Below, in pieces: positions 30,577-39,200 of a stretch of DNA of 64,000 nt. Made by a program: the position numbers and the translations under genes. Below the pieces are notes generated by a model that saw only the letters and a list, made by a program, of their open reading frames with translations, made no database searches and was not told the DNA's origin. The DNA comes from Agreia sp. VKM Ac-1783 (lineage in GTDB: Bacteria; Actinomycetota; Actinomycetes; Actinomycetales; Microbacteriaceae). How positions within the stretch are numbered: the first letter of the stretch is position 1; each line of letters starts with the position of its first letter. The stretch covers positions 930,001 through 994,000 of the forward strand of contig NZ_FXWI01000001.1 of the NCBI RefSeq assembly GCF_900177765.1, written 5' to 3'.

Positions 30577-31413
30577 ATGCTCCGGGGGATGATCAGCGCG
30601 TCTCATCCGGGGCCGGCGATCGCCGTCACTCTCGTCACCGTCATCCTCGCAGTGGGAGTGGGCGTCGATCCGGCACGGATCGTGCTCGTGGGGGCGGCCA
30701 TGCTCGCGGGCCAGCTGTCGATCGGGTGGAGCAACGACTGGATCGATGCCGATCGGGACTCGGCGGTCGCGCGCCCGGATAAGCCCATCGCATCCGGCGT
30801 GGTGAGTCGATCGGCGGTTCGTGGCGCCGCCATCGCTGCCGTCGTCGTCGCCGTGCCGCTGTCTCTGCTGCTCGGCCCGCTCGCCGCACTCGTGAATATC
30901 ATCGGAATCGCGTCTGGGTGGAGTTACAACGCGTGGCTCAAGCGCACGCCGGCATCGGGAGTCCCGTATCTGGTCACGTTCGGAACGCTTCCGCTGTTCG
31001 TGACGCTGTCATTGATCGAGCCGCGGCCCGCGGCATGGTGGGCGATCGCTGTCGGAGCGCTGTTGGGCTTCGGGGCGCATTTCGCCAACGTTCTCCCTGA
31101 CCTCGACGACGACGCCCGCACCGGGGTGCGAGGGCTGCCTCACATCCTCGGTCGTCGCCCGTCGGGTGTGGTCGCGTTCGCTTCCCTCGCGTTAGCCTCG
31201 CTCATCGCGTCGATCGGCATCGCGTCGTCGTCGCCCGAGTTGATCGCTGTTGCCGTGATCGGACTTGTCGCAGGCGTCGCCATCGCGGTGGCGGGGATTG
31301 CCCTGGCGCTCACCCGGCCGCCGACGCGGCTGCTCTTTCAGCTGATCATCGCCAGCGCGGTCGTCGACGTTGTTCTGCTGACGACGGCCGGCTCGAGTCT
31401 TGTCGGGCGCTGA
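30577..31413 (+). CDS. UbiA family prenyltransferase
   Basis: A 278-residue integral membrane protein with eight or nine helices. The first Asp-rich motif NDWIDADRDSAVARPDKP (about 51-70) and the second, LPDLDDD (about 174-180), are the Mg-diphosphate binding sites of UbiA prenyltransferases, which attach an isoprenoid chain to an aromatic or other acceptor. SGWSYNAWLKRTP lies between them. The usual partners of menaquinone synthesis are not adjacent, so the acceptor is unknown. It has its own leaderless promoter and converges on the next gene. Confidence 0.9.
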   Translation: MLRGMISASHPGPAIAVTLVTVILAVGVGVDPARIVLVGAAMLAGQLSIGWSNDWIDADRDSAVARPDKPIASGVVSRSAVRGAAIAAVVVAVPLSLLLGPLAALVNIIGIASGWSYNAWLKRTPASGVPYLVTFGTLPLFVTLSLIEPRPAAWWAIAVGALLGFGAHFANVLPDLDDDARTGVRGLPHILGRRPSGVVAFASLALASLIASIGIASSSPELIAVAVIGLVAGVAIAVAGIALALTRPPTRLLFQLIIASAVVDVVLLTTAGSSLVGR

Positions 31414-31442
31414 CCAGACGCGACTTATCAGACCTGGCCGGG

Positions 31443-32606
31443 TCAGTACCAGTGCGGTGATCTCGCGTTCCAGCTTGCCCAGGCATTGCAGGGTGTGCCG
31501 TAACGGCCGCTGATGTAGTCGAGTCCCCAGGTGATCTGGGTGGCTGCGTTGGTGGGCCAGTCGGCTCCAGCGCTGGCCATCTTGTTGGCGGGCAGCGACT
31601 GGGGGATGCCGTAGGCGCCGCTGTCGGGGTTGTAGGCATTGACGCGCCAGCCGGACTCGCCTGTCCAGAGTTGAACGAGACAGCTCTGCTGATCGCCGCC
31701 CCAGCCATAGGAGCCGAGCATGTTGAACGCGATCTGCTTCGCCTCGGCGGGTGACGCGACCGAGCCAGAATCGGGCACCCAGGAACTGCCATCGCCGCCA
31801 GCGTCGTTCGCCGCTTCCGCGGCCTCGGCTGCCGCTTTGCGAGCGGCCTCCTCGGCCGCCTTGGCGAGGCCATCTCGATAGCCCTGCTCGGCGGCGGCGG
31901 TCGTGTTCTTCAACGCTGCAAGCTGCTCGTACAGGGTGGCGCTGTGCGCCTGTTCCTCGACGACCTGGGCGTCGGCCGCCGCCTTGGAGTCTTTCGCCGC
32001 TGCGAGGGCGGTCTCTGCCTCGGTCGACAGCCGGTCGCGTTCGGCCAACGCGGCATCGGCCTGCTCTCTCAGAGACGTCGCGTTGTTGGCTGCGATCTCG
32101 GCGGCGTCGCGCAGGCCGACGGTCTGCGCCGTGAGTTGACTCATCGTGCCGAGCTTGTAGAGCAGCTGTTTCGACTTATCGCCGTTCAGCAACAGATTGG
32201 CCGTGCCGTTGTCGCCGCCGGACTTGTAGAGTTGCGCGGCGATCTGGCCGACCTGGCGCTTCGCCGCATCGGCCTTCGTCGAGGCCTCGGTCGCCCGGGT
32301 CTCGAGGTCGTCGGCCGAGGTCTGCGCCGCGTCTCGGTTGTACGTCGCGACAAGATATTCCTGGCCGCGCTTCAGCGCTTCGTTGCTGAGGGTGGTGGCC
32401 GTCGCCTCGAGCTCGTCGAGAAGGCCGCTGATCCGTTCTGCCTCGGCCTGGGCCGTGGCTTCGTTCTGCTTGGCCGCCTGCACGTCGTCCCAAGAGGGAT
32501 AGTCGGCGGCGCGAAGCGGGCCTGCGGCAGCGCCCGCGAACGGCACCGCGACGAGCGCGGTGACCGTCGCGAGCACGCCGAAGAATCTCAGAACGGAATG
32601 GGCCAT
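31443..32606 (-). CDS. Secreted coiled-coil protein with lytic transglycosylase-like C-terminal domain
   Basis: A 387-residue protein with a signal peptide (VLRFFGVLATVTALVAVPFAGAAA, cleavage near 27). Residues about 40-265 are strongly coiled-coil and Ala/Glu/Lys-rich, like the regulatory arms of RipA/PcsB-type peptidoglycan hydrolases. The C-terminal ~95 residues contain CLVQLWTGESGWRVNAYNP and GAYGIPQSLPANKM, resembling SLT-type muralytic domains with the glutamate in GESGW as the likely catalytic residue. The coiled coil probably restrains or places the enzyme at the wall. It should act outside the membrane on peptidoglycan. The gene converges on the UbiA gene; a GGAG stretch precedes its ATG. 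Confidence 0.82.
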   Translation of the reverse strand: MAHSVLRFFGVLATVTALVAVPFAGAAAGPLRAADYPSWDDVQAAKQNEATAQAEAERISGLLDELEATATTLSNEALKRGQEYLVATYNRDAAQTSADDLETRATEASTKADAAKRQVGQIAAQLYKSGGDNGTANLLLNGDKSKQLLYKLGTMSQLTAQTVGLRDAAEIAANNATSLREQADAALAERDRLSTEAETALAAAKDSKAAADAQVVEEQAHSATLYEQLAALKNTTAAAEQGYRDGLAKAAEEAARKAAAEAAEAANDAGGDGSSWVPDSGSVASPAEAKQIAFNMLGSYGWGGDQQSCLVQLWTGESGWRVNAYNPDSGAYGIPQSLPANKMASAGADWPTNAATQITWGLDYISGRYGTPCNAWASWNARSPHWY

Positions 32607-32636
32607 GATCTCCAGGGTAGGCGACGCTCTTTAGAA

Positions 32637-32653
32637 TCCCGGGATTACCGGGA
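32637..32653 (-). terminator. Short hairpin after the Rv2466c-like gene
   Basis: TCCCGG (32637-32642) and CCGGGA (32648-32653) flank GATTA just downstream of the stop of the minus-strand Rv2466c-like gene. The stem is only 6 bp and there is no T-run, so it may be a weak terminator. It also lies in the promoter region of the next minus-strand gene. Confidence 0.4.
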
Positions 32654-32655
32654 CT

Positions 32656-33285
32656 TTAGGAGAAGATCGGATCGCGGGTGCGGCTGCGTTTGAGCTCGAA
32701 GAACCCGTCGTAGGACGCTGCTGCGACGATCCCGTCCCACAGGGCGAGTGCCTGCTCGCCGTGCGGTGCGGGCGAGATGACGGGGCCGAAGAAGGCGACG
32801 CCGTTCACGGCGATGATCGGAGTTCCGACATCGTCGCCGACCAGGTCGATGCCGCTGCGGTGGGATGCGCGCAACTCGGCCTCGAATTCGAATCGGCCAT
32901 CGGCATCCGGAAGCGCCCGGTCGGCGATCGATGCGTCGAGCCCCGCCTCGGCAAGCGATTCCGCGACCACGGCCTCGACGTCGGTCGCCCGCTCGTCGAG
33001 ATGGATGCGCCGGCCGAGCGCGTCGTACAGCGGCTTGAGCGTCTCTTCACCGTGCAACGCCTCGGCGGTCGCCACGACACGCGCGTAGCGCAGAGCGCGC
33101 GGAAAGAAGGCTCGGTAGGACTCGGGCACGTCGTTGTTCTCGTTCAGGATCGCGAGGCTCATGATGTGCCAGTGCACGTCGAGGTCGCGGTGGCCGGATA
33201 CCTCGTCGACCCAGCGGCTCGTCATCCAGGCCCAAGGGCACGATGGGTCGAACCAGAAATCCACGCGTGTGTTGTCATTCGTCAT
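32656..33285 (-). CDS. DsbA-fold protein, mycothiol-dependent nitroreductase (Rv2466c) type
   Basis: A 209-residue thioredoxin-fold protein closely resembling M. tuberculosis Rv2466c, a mycothiol-dependent reductase. Shared stretches are FWFDPSCPWAWMTSRW, HIMSLAILNENNDVP, GDDVGTPIIAVNGVAFFGPV and the C-terminal FFELKRSRTR. The active-site Cys is C16, but the position of the second cysteine in the mycobacterial CPWC motif is A19 (CPWA). A monothiol mechanism with mycothiol is possible. It should be cytoplasmic, since there is no signal peptide. It is apparently monocistronic. Confidence 0.88.
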   Translation of the reverse strand: MTNDNTRVDFWFDPSCPWAWMTSRWVDEVSGHRDLDVHWHIMSLAILNENNDVPESYRAFFPRALRYARVVATAEALHGEETLKPLYDALGRRIHLDERATDVEAVVAESLAEAGLDASIADRALPDADGRFEFEAELRASHRSGIDLVGDDVGTPIIAVNGVAFFGPVISPAPHGEQALALWDGIVAAASYDGFFELKRSRTRDPIFS

Positions 33286-33402
33286 TCTGCAATCTTCTCA
33301 ACTGCCGTCCGACTATGTCGCCGCGTGACGACATTCACCGGCTATTCAGAATCTGGTTCGACTGAAGTGGAATAATCGCGGTGGTACATGCATTTGTATC
33401 GA

Positions 33403-33420
33403 AGTGGGTTCTGACCCACT
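33403..33420 (+). promoter_or_regulatory. 5'-leader hairpin before the YceI gene
   Basis: AGTGGGT-TCTG-ACCCACT is a perfect 7-bp stem with a tetraloop, 29 bases before the YceI start. AATAAT at 33371-33376 is a possible -10 upstream. The hairpin could influence mRNA stability or translation; its role is unknown. Confidence 0.4.
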
Positions 33421-33449
33421 CCCTTCTGTCTCAGACGAAAAGAGAAATC

Positions 33450-34004
33450 ATGACCGACACGATCAACATCCCGGGTTACAAGGCCGGCACCTGGACTATC
33501 GATGCTTCGCACTCCGAGGTCTCGTTCAGCGTTCGCCACCTGCTCATCAGCAAGGTCAAGGGCAAGTTCGAGAAGTTCGACGCCACCTTCACCACGGGCG
33601 AGAACCCGCTCGACTCCACCGTCACGGCCAAGGCCGAGGTCGCTTCGATCAACACGAACGACGAGAACCGCGACGGTCACCTGCGCACCAACGACTTCTT
33701 CGACGCCCCCACGCACCCCGAGCTGACCTTCGTGTCGACCGGCATCCGCTACGAGGGTGGCGACTTCCTCGTCGACGGAGACCTCACGATCAAGGGCGTG
33801 ACCAAGCCGGTCACGTTCGACCTCGAGTTCGGTGGATTCCAGGACGACCTGTACGGCAACTACAAGGCCGGACTGACCGCGACCACCAAGATCAACCGCA
33901 ACGACTTCGGTGTCAGCTGGAACGCTCCCCTCGAGACCGGTGGAGTTCTCGTCGGCGACGAGGTCACCATCACGATCGACCTTCAGGCCTCGCTCCAGAA
34001 GTAG
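33450..34004 (+). CDS. YceI family protein
   Basis: A 184-residue protein of the YceI lipocalin-like family, which binds isoprenoid or other long lipophilic molecules. It matches along its whole length: GTWTIDASHSEVSFSVRHLLISKVKGKF, TNDFFDAPTHPELTF, GDLTIKGVTKPV and the C-terminal VGDEVTITIDLQA. There is no signal peptide, so it is cytoplasmic, unlike E. coli YceI. ATG 33450 follows AAGAGAAA; an upstream in-frame start at 33381 would add an unlikely tail. A strong hairpin follows the gene. Confidence 0.93.
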   Translation: MTDTINIPGYKAGTWTIDASHSEVSFSVRHLLISKVKGKFEKFDATFTTGENPLDSTVTAKAEVASINTNDENRDGHLRTNDFFDAPTHPELTFVSTGIRYEGGDFLVDGDLTIKGVTKPVTFDLEFGGFQDDLYGNYKAGLTATTKINRNDFGVSWNAPLETGGVLVGDEVTITIDLQASLQK

Positions 34005-34029
34005 TTCTGTCGCGGATCATCCGCGTATC

Positions 34030-34064
34030 GAAGCCGTCGCCCGGAATCACCGGGCGGCGGCTTC
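34030..34064. terminator. Bidirectional hairpin between YceI and the converging hydrolase
   Basis: GAAGCCGTCGCCCGG (34030-34044) and CCGGGCGGCGGCTTC (34050-34064) form a 15-bp stem with one G-T pair and the loop AATCA. The stop codon of the minus-strand hydrolase (34047-34049) lies in the loop. There is no T-run, so it acts either as a terminator with an unusual tail or as an mRNA 3'-end stabiliser. Confidence 0.65.
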
Positions 34065-35027
34065 GTCGTGTGCGGGCCGCGGTCGCGAGGGCATCAGGCC
34101 GAGGGCATCCAACGTCTCACCGGGGCGCTCGATGTGAGCGAAATGGCCGCAGTCGCCGATCTCGGCGAGTGTCGCGAGCGGGATCGCGCGAAGCAGGCCG
34201 GTGAGGTCGCGCGACGGTACGAACGAGTCGGCGTCGCCCCGCACGGCCCACACGGGGCACCGGATGCTCGCCCAGCGTCGCTGCAGGCCGTAGCCGCGGG
34301 TCGCCTCCGCGGCACGCACGAAACTGTCGGGCCGCACCTCGTCGGCCAGCGCGCTTACGACCGATCGCGGCACGAGACGTGGATGTCGGAAGAGCGGACT
34401 CACGGCGACGCGCAGCAGCCCGACGCGCCGAACGGCCCGCACGAGCCCAGCGCCGCGATCTCCACCCATCCGAAGCAGCCGGAACACGCCGAGCAGCAAA
34501 GTGAAGCCGGGAACGGCACCGAATGATCGCACCGGATGCTCGATGCTCGCGAGCACCGAGTAGCTCGTCGCCGAGACGAGGCGAACGGCATCGACACTCG
34601 CCGGGCGGGTCGCCGCGAGGTGCAGCGCGATGAAGGCGCCCAGGGAGTGGCCGACGATGTCGGCACGGGTGTAGCCGAGGTGCGTGACGACACGCCAGAC
34701 CACATCGGCCAGCGAGTCGAGGGTGAGACGCGACCGGATGCGCGGGCCGGGCGAATCGCCCCACCCCGGCAGATCGATGGCCACCACATCGGCGAGCGGC
34801 GCTCCCGTGGCCCGGGCGGCCGCGAGAAGAGGCGTCCACGTCGTCCAGCTGCCGGCCGCGCCGTGCAGCAGCAGCGTGGCGGTCGATCCGCTTCGCGTCA
34901 TCGAGCTGTGCACGCGGACTGACCCGAGTTCTGTCTCGACGGTGCTCGAGATGAGGCTCGACGCCGCCGGGTCGGCGTCGAGGCCGAACGGAGCGTAGCG
35001 CGGTGAGGAGGCATCGGCGGGAGTCAT
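34047..35027 (-). CDS. Alpha/beta hydrolase
   Basis: A 326-residue alpha/beta-hydrolase fold enzyme. It has the oxyanion region LLLHGAAGSWTTW, the nucleophile elbow GHSLGAF and the C-terminal His in DCGHFAHIERP, with an Asp in RGDADSF as the likely acid. The lid region (about 150-235) contains hydrophobic and Arg-rich segments. ATG 35027 was chosen; the frame is also open from a GTG at 35051. The substrate is unknown. It converges on YceI through the shared hairpin. Confidence 0.88.
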   Translation of the reverse strand: MTPADASSPRYAPFGLDADPAASSLISSTVETELGSVRVHSSMTRSGSTATLLLHGAAGSWTTWTPLLAAARATGAPLADVVAIDLPGWGDSPGPRIRSRLTLDSLADVVWRVVTHLGYTRADIVGHSLGAFIALHLAATRPASVDAVRLVSATSYSVLASIEHPVRSFGAVPGFTLLLGVFRLLRMGGDRGAGLVRAVRRVGLLRVAVSPLFRHPRLVPRSVVSALADEVRPDSFVRAAEATRGYGLQRRWASIRCPVWAVRGDADSFVPSRDLTGLLRAIPLATLAEIGDCGHFAHIERPGETLDALGLMPSRPRPAHDEAAAR

Positions 35028-35074
35028 ATCGAAGTGTCTTCGTTGTCGCACGGGCGCACGGATTGCCGCAGACC

Positions 35075-36172
35075 TCAGGAGTCGGCGATCGTCGTCTCAC
35101 CCTGGTCGAGCCCCAGGTATCGGGCGTACCGTCGGGCGGCCTTCACGTAGCGGGCGGTGACCGTGGAGGTCATCGGCGCGAACGTCGACGCTGCGATGTC
35201 GACCGAAGCCCGTCGAATCGTTCGCCGCCAGGTGCCGACCACCTGACCGTTCGAGACGACCATCGGCAGGAAGATGCCGTTCGAGCCGGGCACGACGCGG
35301 GCGCTGTGCTCTCGAGCCAGCACGGCATCGCGGTTCTCGTAGCCCAGGAGGTATTCGTCGAAGCCGGGGAGCAGAACGAGCCCGGGTACGACGGGCTCGT
35401 CTGCCTGGTCTGCCGCCAGATAGTAGGTCGTGCCATCGACCTCTATGCGGCGAAGTCTGTCGCCGGCGCCCTCGATGCCTCGTCTCGCCTCCGGCACCAG
35501 GACTTTGCTCCACCAGAGGAGATCGCGAAGCGTCGCCGGGCCGTGCGACGTGAAGTAGCGCACCGCGAGTTCGGCGAGTGCCTCATCGGGGGAGAGCTGG
35601 CGCGGCTCCGTCACCCATTCGTCGGTCAGCACCACGGACTGCCCCGTGGCCCCCATCGGACCGAAGCAGATGAGGCCGGCATGGGCCAGGTACCAGATGA
35701 TGTGGCTACCGCGCTGATGGTCGGTGGCGACGCCGGCAGCATCGAGCTCGGCGAGCAGGGCCGCCCGCGACAATCGCCCACCCCCTTGCAACGAGCTGCG
35801 GACGACACCGGCGGCGCGCGAGAAGGTCTGTTCGTCGAGCCCCAGGCCGGCGTGTCTCGTCTTCGCGCCGCGGAGAGTTCTGTCGCGGGTGAGGGCGAGC
35901 ATCCAGCCGAGGTCTGCCGCGGGCGTCACATGGAGTGTTCCCCGGAAGGGCCATGACCGCACGATCGAGCCCTCGGTGAATGCGCGGTCGACGTCGGCGA
36001 GCGTGGAGCCCGGGCTGCGCACGCCCAGAGCCCACTGCGCCGACGACAGGTCTTGCGCCTGTGTCGCGAGCATCGAGAAAGCTACTTCTGCGGGTGAGGA
36101 GAGTGCGCTCGCCGCCAGGTGCTGGGAGACCAGCCTGAGGTTCGCGATCCGAGCGCGGTCTGTGCGTCGCAT
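35075..36172 (-). CDS. Winged-helix protein of the AlkZ-like (HTH_42) family
   Basis: A 365-residue protein with the tandem winged-helix architecture of PF06224, which includes the DNA glycosylases AlkZ and YcaQ that remove bulky or cross-linked alkylated bases. The N-terminal QAQDLSSAQWALGVR holds a Q-A-Q triad resembling the catalytic Q-x-Q motif of AlkZ. RSWPFRGTLHVT and LLPGFDEYLLGYENR are further family stretches. ATG 36172 is the chosen start; a longer frame begins at 36211. Glycosylase activity is inferred, and many members are uncharacterised. It lies after dnaE2, in the same orientation with a 39-bp gap. Confidence 0.85.
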   Translation of the reverse strand: MRRTDRARIANLRLVSQHLAASALSSPAEVAFSMLATQAQDLSSAQWALGVRSPGSTLADVDRAFTEGSIVRSWPFRGTLHVTPAADLGWMLALTRDRTLRGAKTRHAGLGLDEQTFSRAAGVVRSSLQGGGRLSRAALLAELDAAGVATDHQRGSHIIWYLAHAGLICFGPMGATGQSVVLTDEWVTEPRQLSPDEALAELAVRYFTSHGPATLRDLLWWSKVLVPEARRGIEGAGDRLRRIEVDGTTYYLAADQADEPVVPGLVLLPGFDEYLLGYENRDAVLAREHSARVVPGSNGIFLPMVVSNGQVVGTWRRTIRRASVDIAASTFAPMTSTVTARYVKAARRYARYLGLDQGETTIADS

Positions 36173-36211
36173 GCGTTTATTCTGTCGCGCCGGGCGCCTG
36201 TGCCGCCGCAT

Positions 36212-39200
36212 TCACGAGGCCTCGCGCTCCTGGCGCTGCTGTGTCTGCTGCCATTGCGCCCAGAGAGCCTTCAAGTCCCAGGCGTTCGTCGCCTCGATCG
36301 AGACTCCCCGTTCTCCTGTGCGTCGCGTCTTGCCTTGGATGACCATGAGCTTGGTGCCGAACAGCAGAGGGCCGGCCCGGTCTTGCGCCTCCTCGAAGAA
36401 GGTGGAATCGGAGCAGCCCGAGCCATCGTCGAGGCTGATGAACACGACGCGTTTGCCGCTGCGCATCGGGGGCGTCTGTGTCGCCACTCGGATTCCGGCC
36501 ACCAGCACGGTCGTGCCGTTCCAGCAGTTGAGGAGTTCGCTGGCGGGCATCACACCGAGTTCGTCGAGCAGGGGGCGGTAGCTCTCGATCACGTGCTCGC
36601 TGACCTCCATCTGCAGAACGTCGAGCTCGGTCGCAACGCGCTCGACCATGCTCGGTTCGCTCGTGACCTCCGTCAGCTGTTCTCTGTCGTCGACGAAGAT
36701 CGGCAGGGTGGGTTGGACATTCCGGGTCGCGGGACGTTTGCCCCGTGCGATCAGCTCGCGCACTCGGGCCATCACGTCGCCGCGTGATGCGTGTCCGTCA
36801 CCGGCCGCATCATCTCTCGTGGCCAGTGAATCGAGGGCGCCGACCAGCCCGAGCCTGGTGAGAAGGGCGCGCGATGGAGCCGCGCGCTGATAGAAGTCGC
36901 CGATGCCCACGTACGGCTGATTGGCGAGGATGCGCTCGAGTTCGGCCCCGGTGATTCCGTGCACATCGCTCAGCGACAGCCGGATGCCGAGGATCACGTC
37001 GTCGGGATCGGCGAGCACACCCTGCGGCCGAGGCGGTTCGATGCGCTCGACCGTATAGACCTCTCGTGACGCGCTGACATCGAGTGGCAGGATCGGCACA
37101 CCCATGCGCCGTGCCTCGGCCAGCAGTAGTCGTTTCGGGTACATGCCGGGGTCGTGGGTGAGCAGAGCCGCCACGAATTCGGCGGGATAGTGGGTCTTGA
37201 GCCACGCGCTCTGAAAGGTCGGCAGGGCGAAGGCGGCTCCGTGCGCCTTGCAGAAGCCGAAGGATCCGAACCCTTTGAGCACGGCCCAGATGCGCTCGAT
37301 TGCCTGATCGTCGTAGATGCGCGCGCCGTCGCTATCGACGTTCGCTGCGGTCTGTCGACGGAATCGTTCTTCGACACGGGCCTCGGGGTCTTCGATCGTT
37401 CTCCTCATCTCGTCGCCCTCGGCGAGCGAGACGTTCATGCAGGCCGCGAAGATGCGCAGGATCTGCTCGTGGTAGATCACGACGCCGTAGGTGCTCTCGA
37501 GAAAGGGGCGGAACGTCGGGTGCAGATACTGCGGCTGGGCGAAGCCGTGCTTCGTGTCGAGGAACGGCGCCACCATGTTGCCCTTCATCGGTCCGGGCCG
37601 GAACAGGGAGATGTCGGCGATCAGATCTTCGAACTCCGTGGGCTGCATCTTGCCGATCAACTCGCGTTGGCCCGGGCTCTCGATCTGGAACATGCCGAGG
37701 GTGCGCGTGGTTCGGATCGCCTCGAAGGTGGCCTCGTCGTCGAGGGGAATCTCGTCGAGCTCGATGACGCCGTCGGCGCTGACGTAGCGCGCATCGACCG
37801 GCAGGCCGCCGGCGTGGGCCGCTCGGCGCCCATGGATGCGACGGATCTCGGACACGGCGTAGGCCAGCGTGCTCTGCATGCGCACGCCGAGTACATCGAG
37901 CTTCAACAGCCCGGCGTCATCCATATCGTGTTTGTCGTACTGGCTCATGGGCAGGCCCATGCCGCTCGGCTGCACGGGCGTGGTGTTGAGGAGCCCGTCG
38001 TTGCCGAGGATCACGCCGCACGGATGCATGCTGATGTGGCGAGGGAGACGATCGAGTCGTTCTGTGAGATCGACGAGCATGTCGATCTGGGCGTCGTTCT
38101 TGACGAGAGCGGCGATCTCTCGGAGTTCGGGCTTCTCGGAGAGCACTTGGCGAAAATCGCGAGCGTTGAAACGCCAGAGGTTGGTGGCGACGAGGTCGAT
38201 CTGAGCGTCGTCGAGACCGAGGGCGAGGCCGGCGTCGCGCGCTGCGCCTCGTGCACGATAGGTGTTCTGCATCGACATGAGGCTCACGCGATTCTCGCCG
38301 AATCGTTCGAAGATGGCGCGGTAGATGTCGTGACGGCGGGCGGACTCGACGTCGATGTCGATGTCGGGCAGCGTCGAGCGCTTGTTTCCCAAGAATCGCT
38401 CGAACAACAGATCGTGCCGTGCCGGGTCGACGTTGGAGATGCGCAGGAGATAGTTCACCAGGCTGCCGGCGCCGGAGCCTCGCGCCTGGTTGCGCACGTT
38501 CATCGACCGCATCAGCGCCGAGACCTCGGCCACGGTGAGAAAGTAGCTGGCGAAGCCGAATCGGCCGATCGTCTCGATCTCTGTGTCGAGCCGGGTCTTC
38601 AAGGACTCGAGCTCGCTCGACCGGGCAGCTCCGTAGCGCTCGAGAAGGCCCGACTCACTGCGTCGACGCAGCTCGACGAGCGGATCGCCGTCGACGCCGA
38701 GGACGGTGTGCGAGGGAATCTTCGGCTGCCGCCACGCGAGGTCTGCTCGGGGGTCGAGTCTGCAGGTGTCGGCCAGGCGCTCGGTCTGCGACAGCAACTG
38801 CTCGGCGGCTGATCGGGGCAGTGCCGAGTGATCGACGATGAGGAAGGCGAGGCGCCTCATGGCAGCGGCCGATTTGAGCCAGGCCTGAGCATTGGGTTGG
38901 GGCTGGAACGCGCCCAGGGGGCGGAGTCGATCGGCCGCGTCGAGCACGTCACCGGTGACCGCGTCGTCGGGTCGCAGGTATCTCACGGCGTTGCTCAGCA
39001 CCGCGGGTACGCCCACGCTGTCGGCGAGTTCGAGCATGCGCGCGGCATGACGGATGCTGGCGCGATCTCCCGGTTCAGTGAGGTGGCATACGACCTCGAC
39101 CGCGATCGCGCCGGGCAGCAGCCTCTTCCACTCGGCCAGCATGGATGCGGCGAGTGGGAGATCTGCGGCGGCTACCGCCTGCGCCACGTCGGAATCAGGG

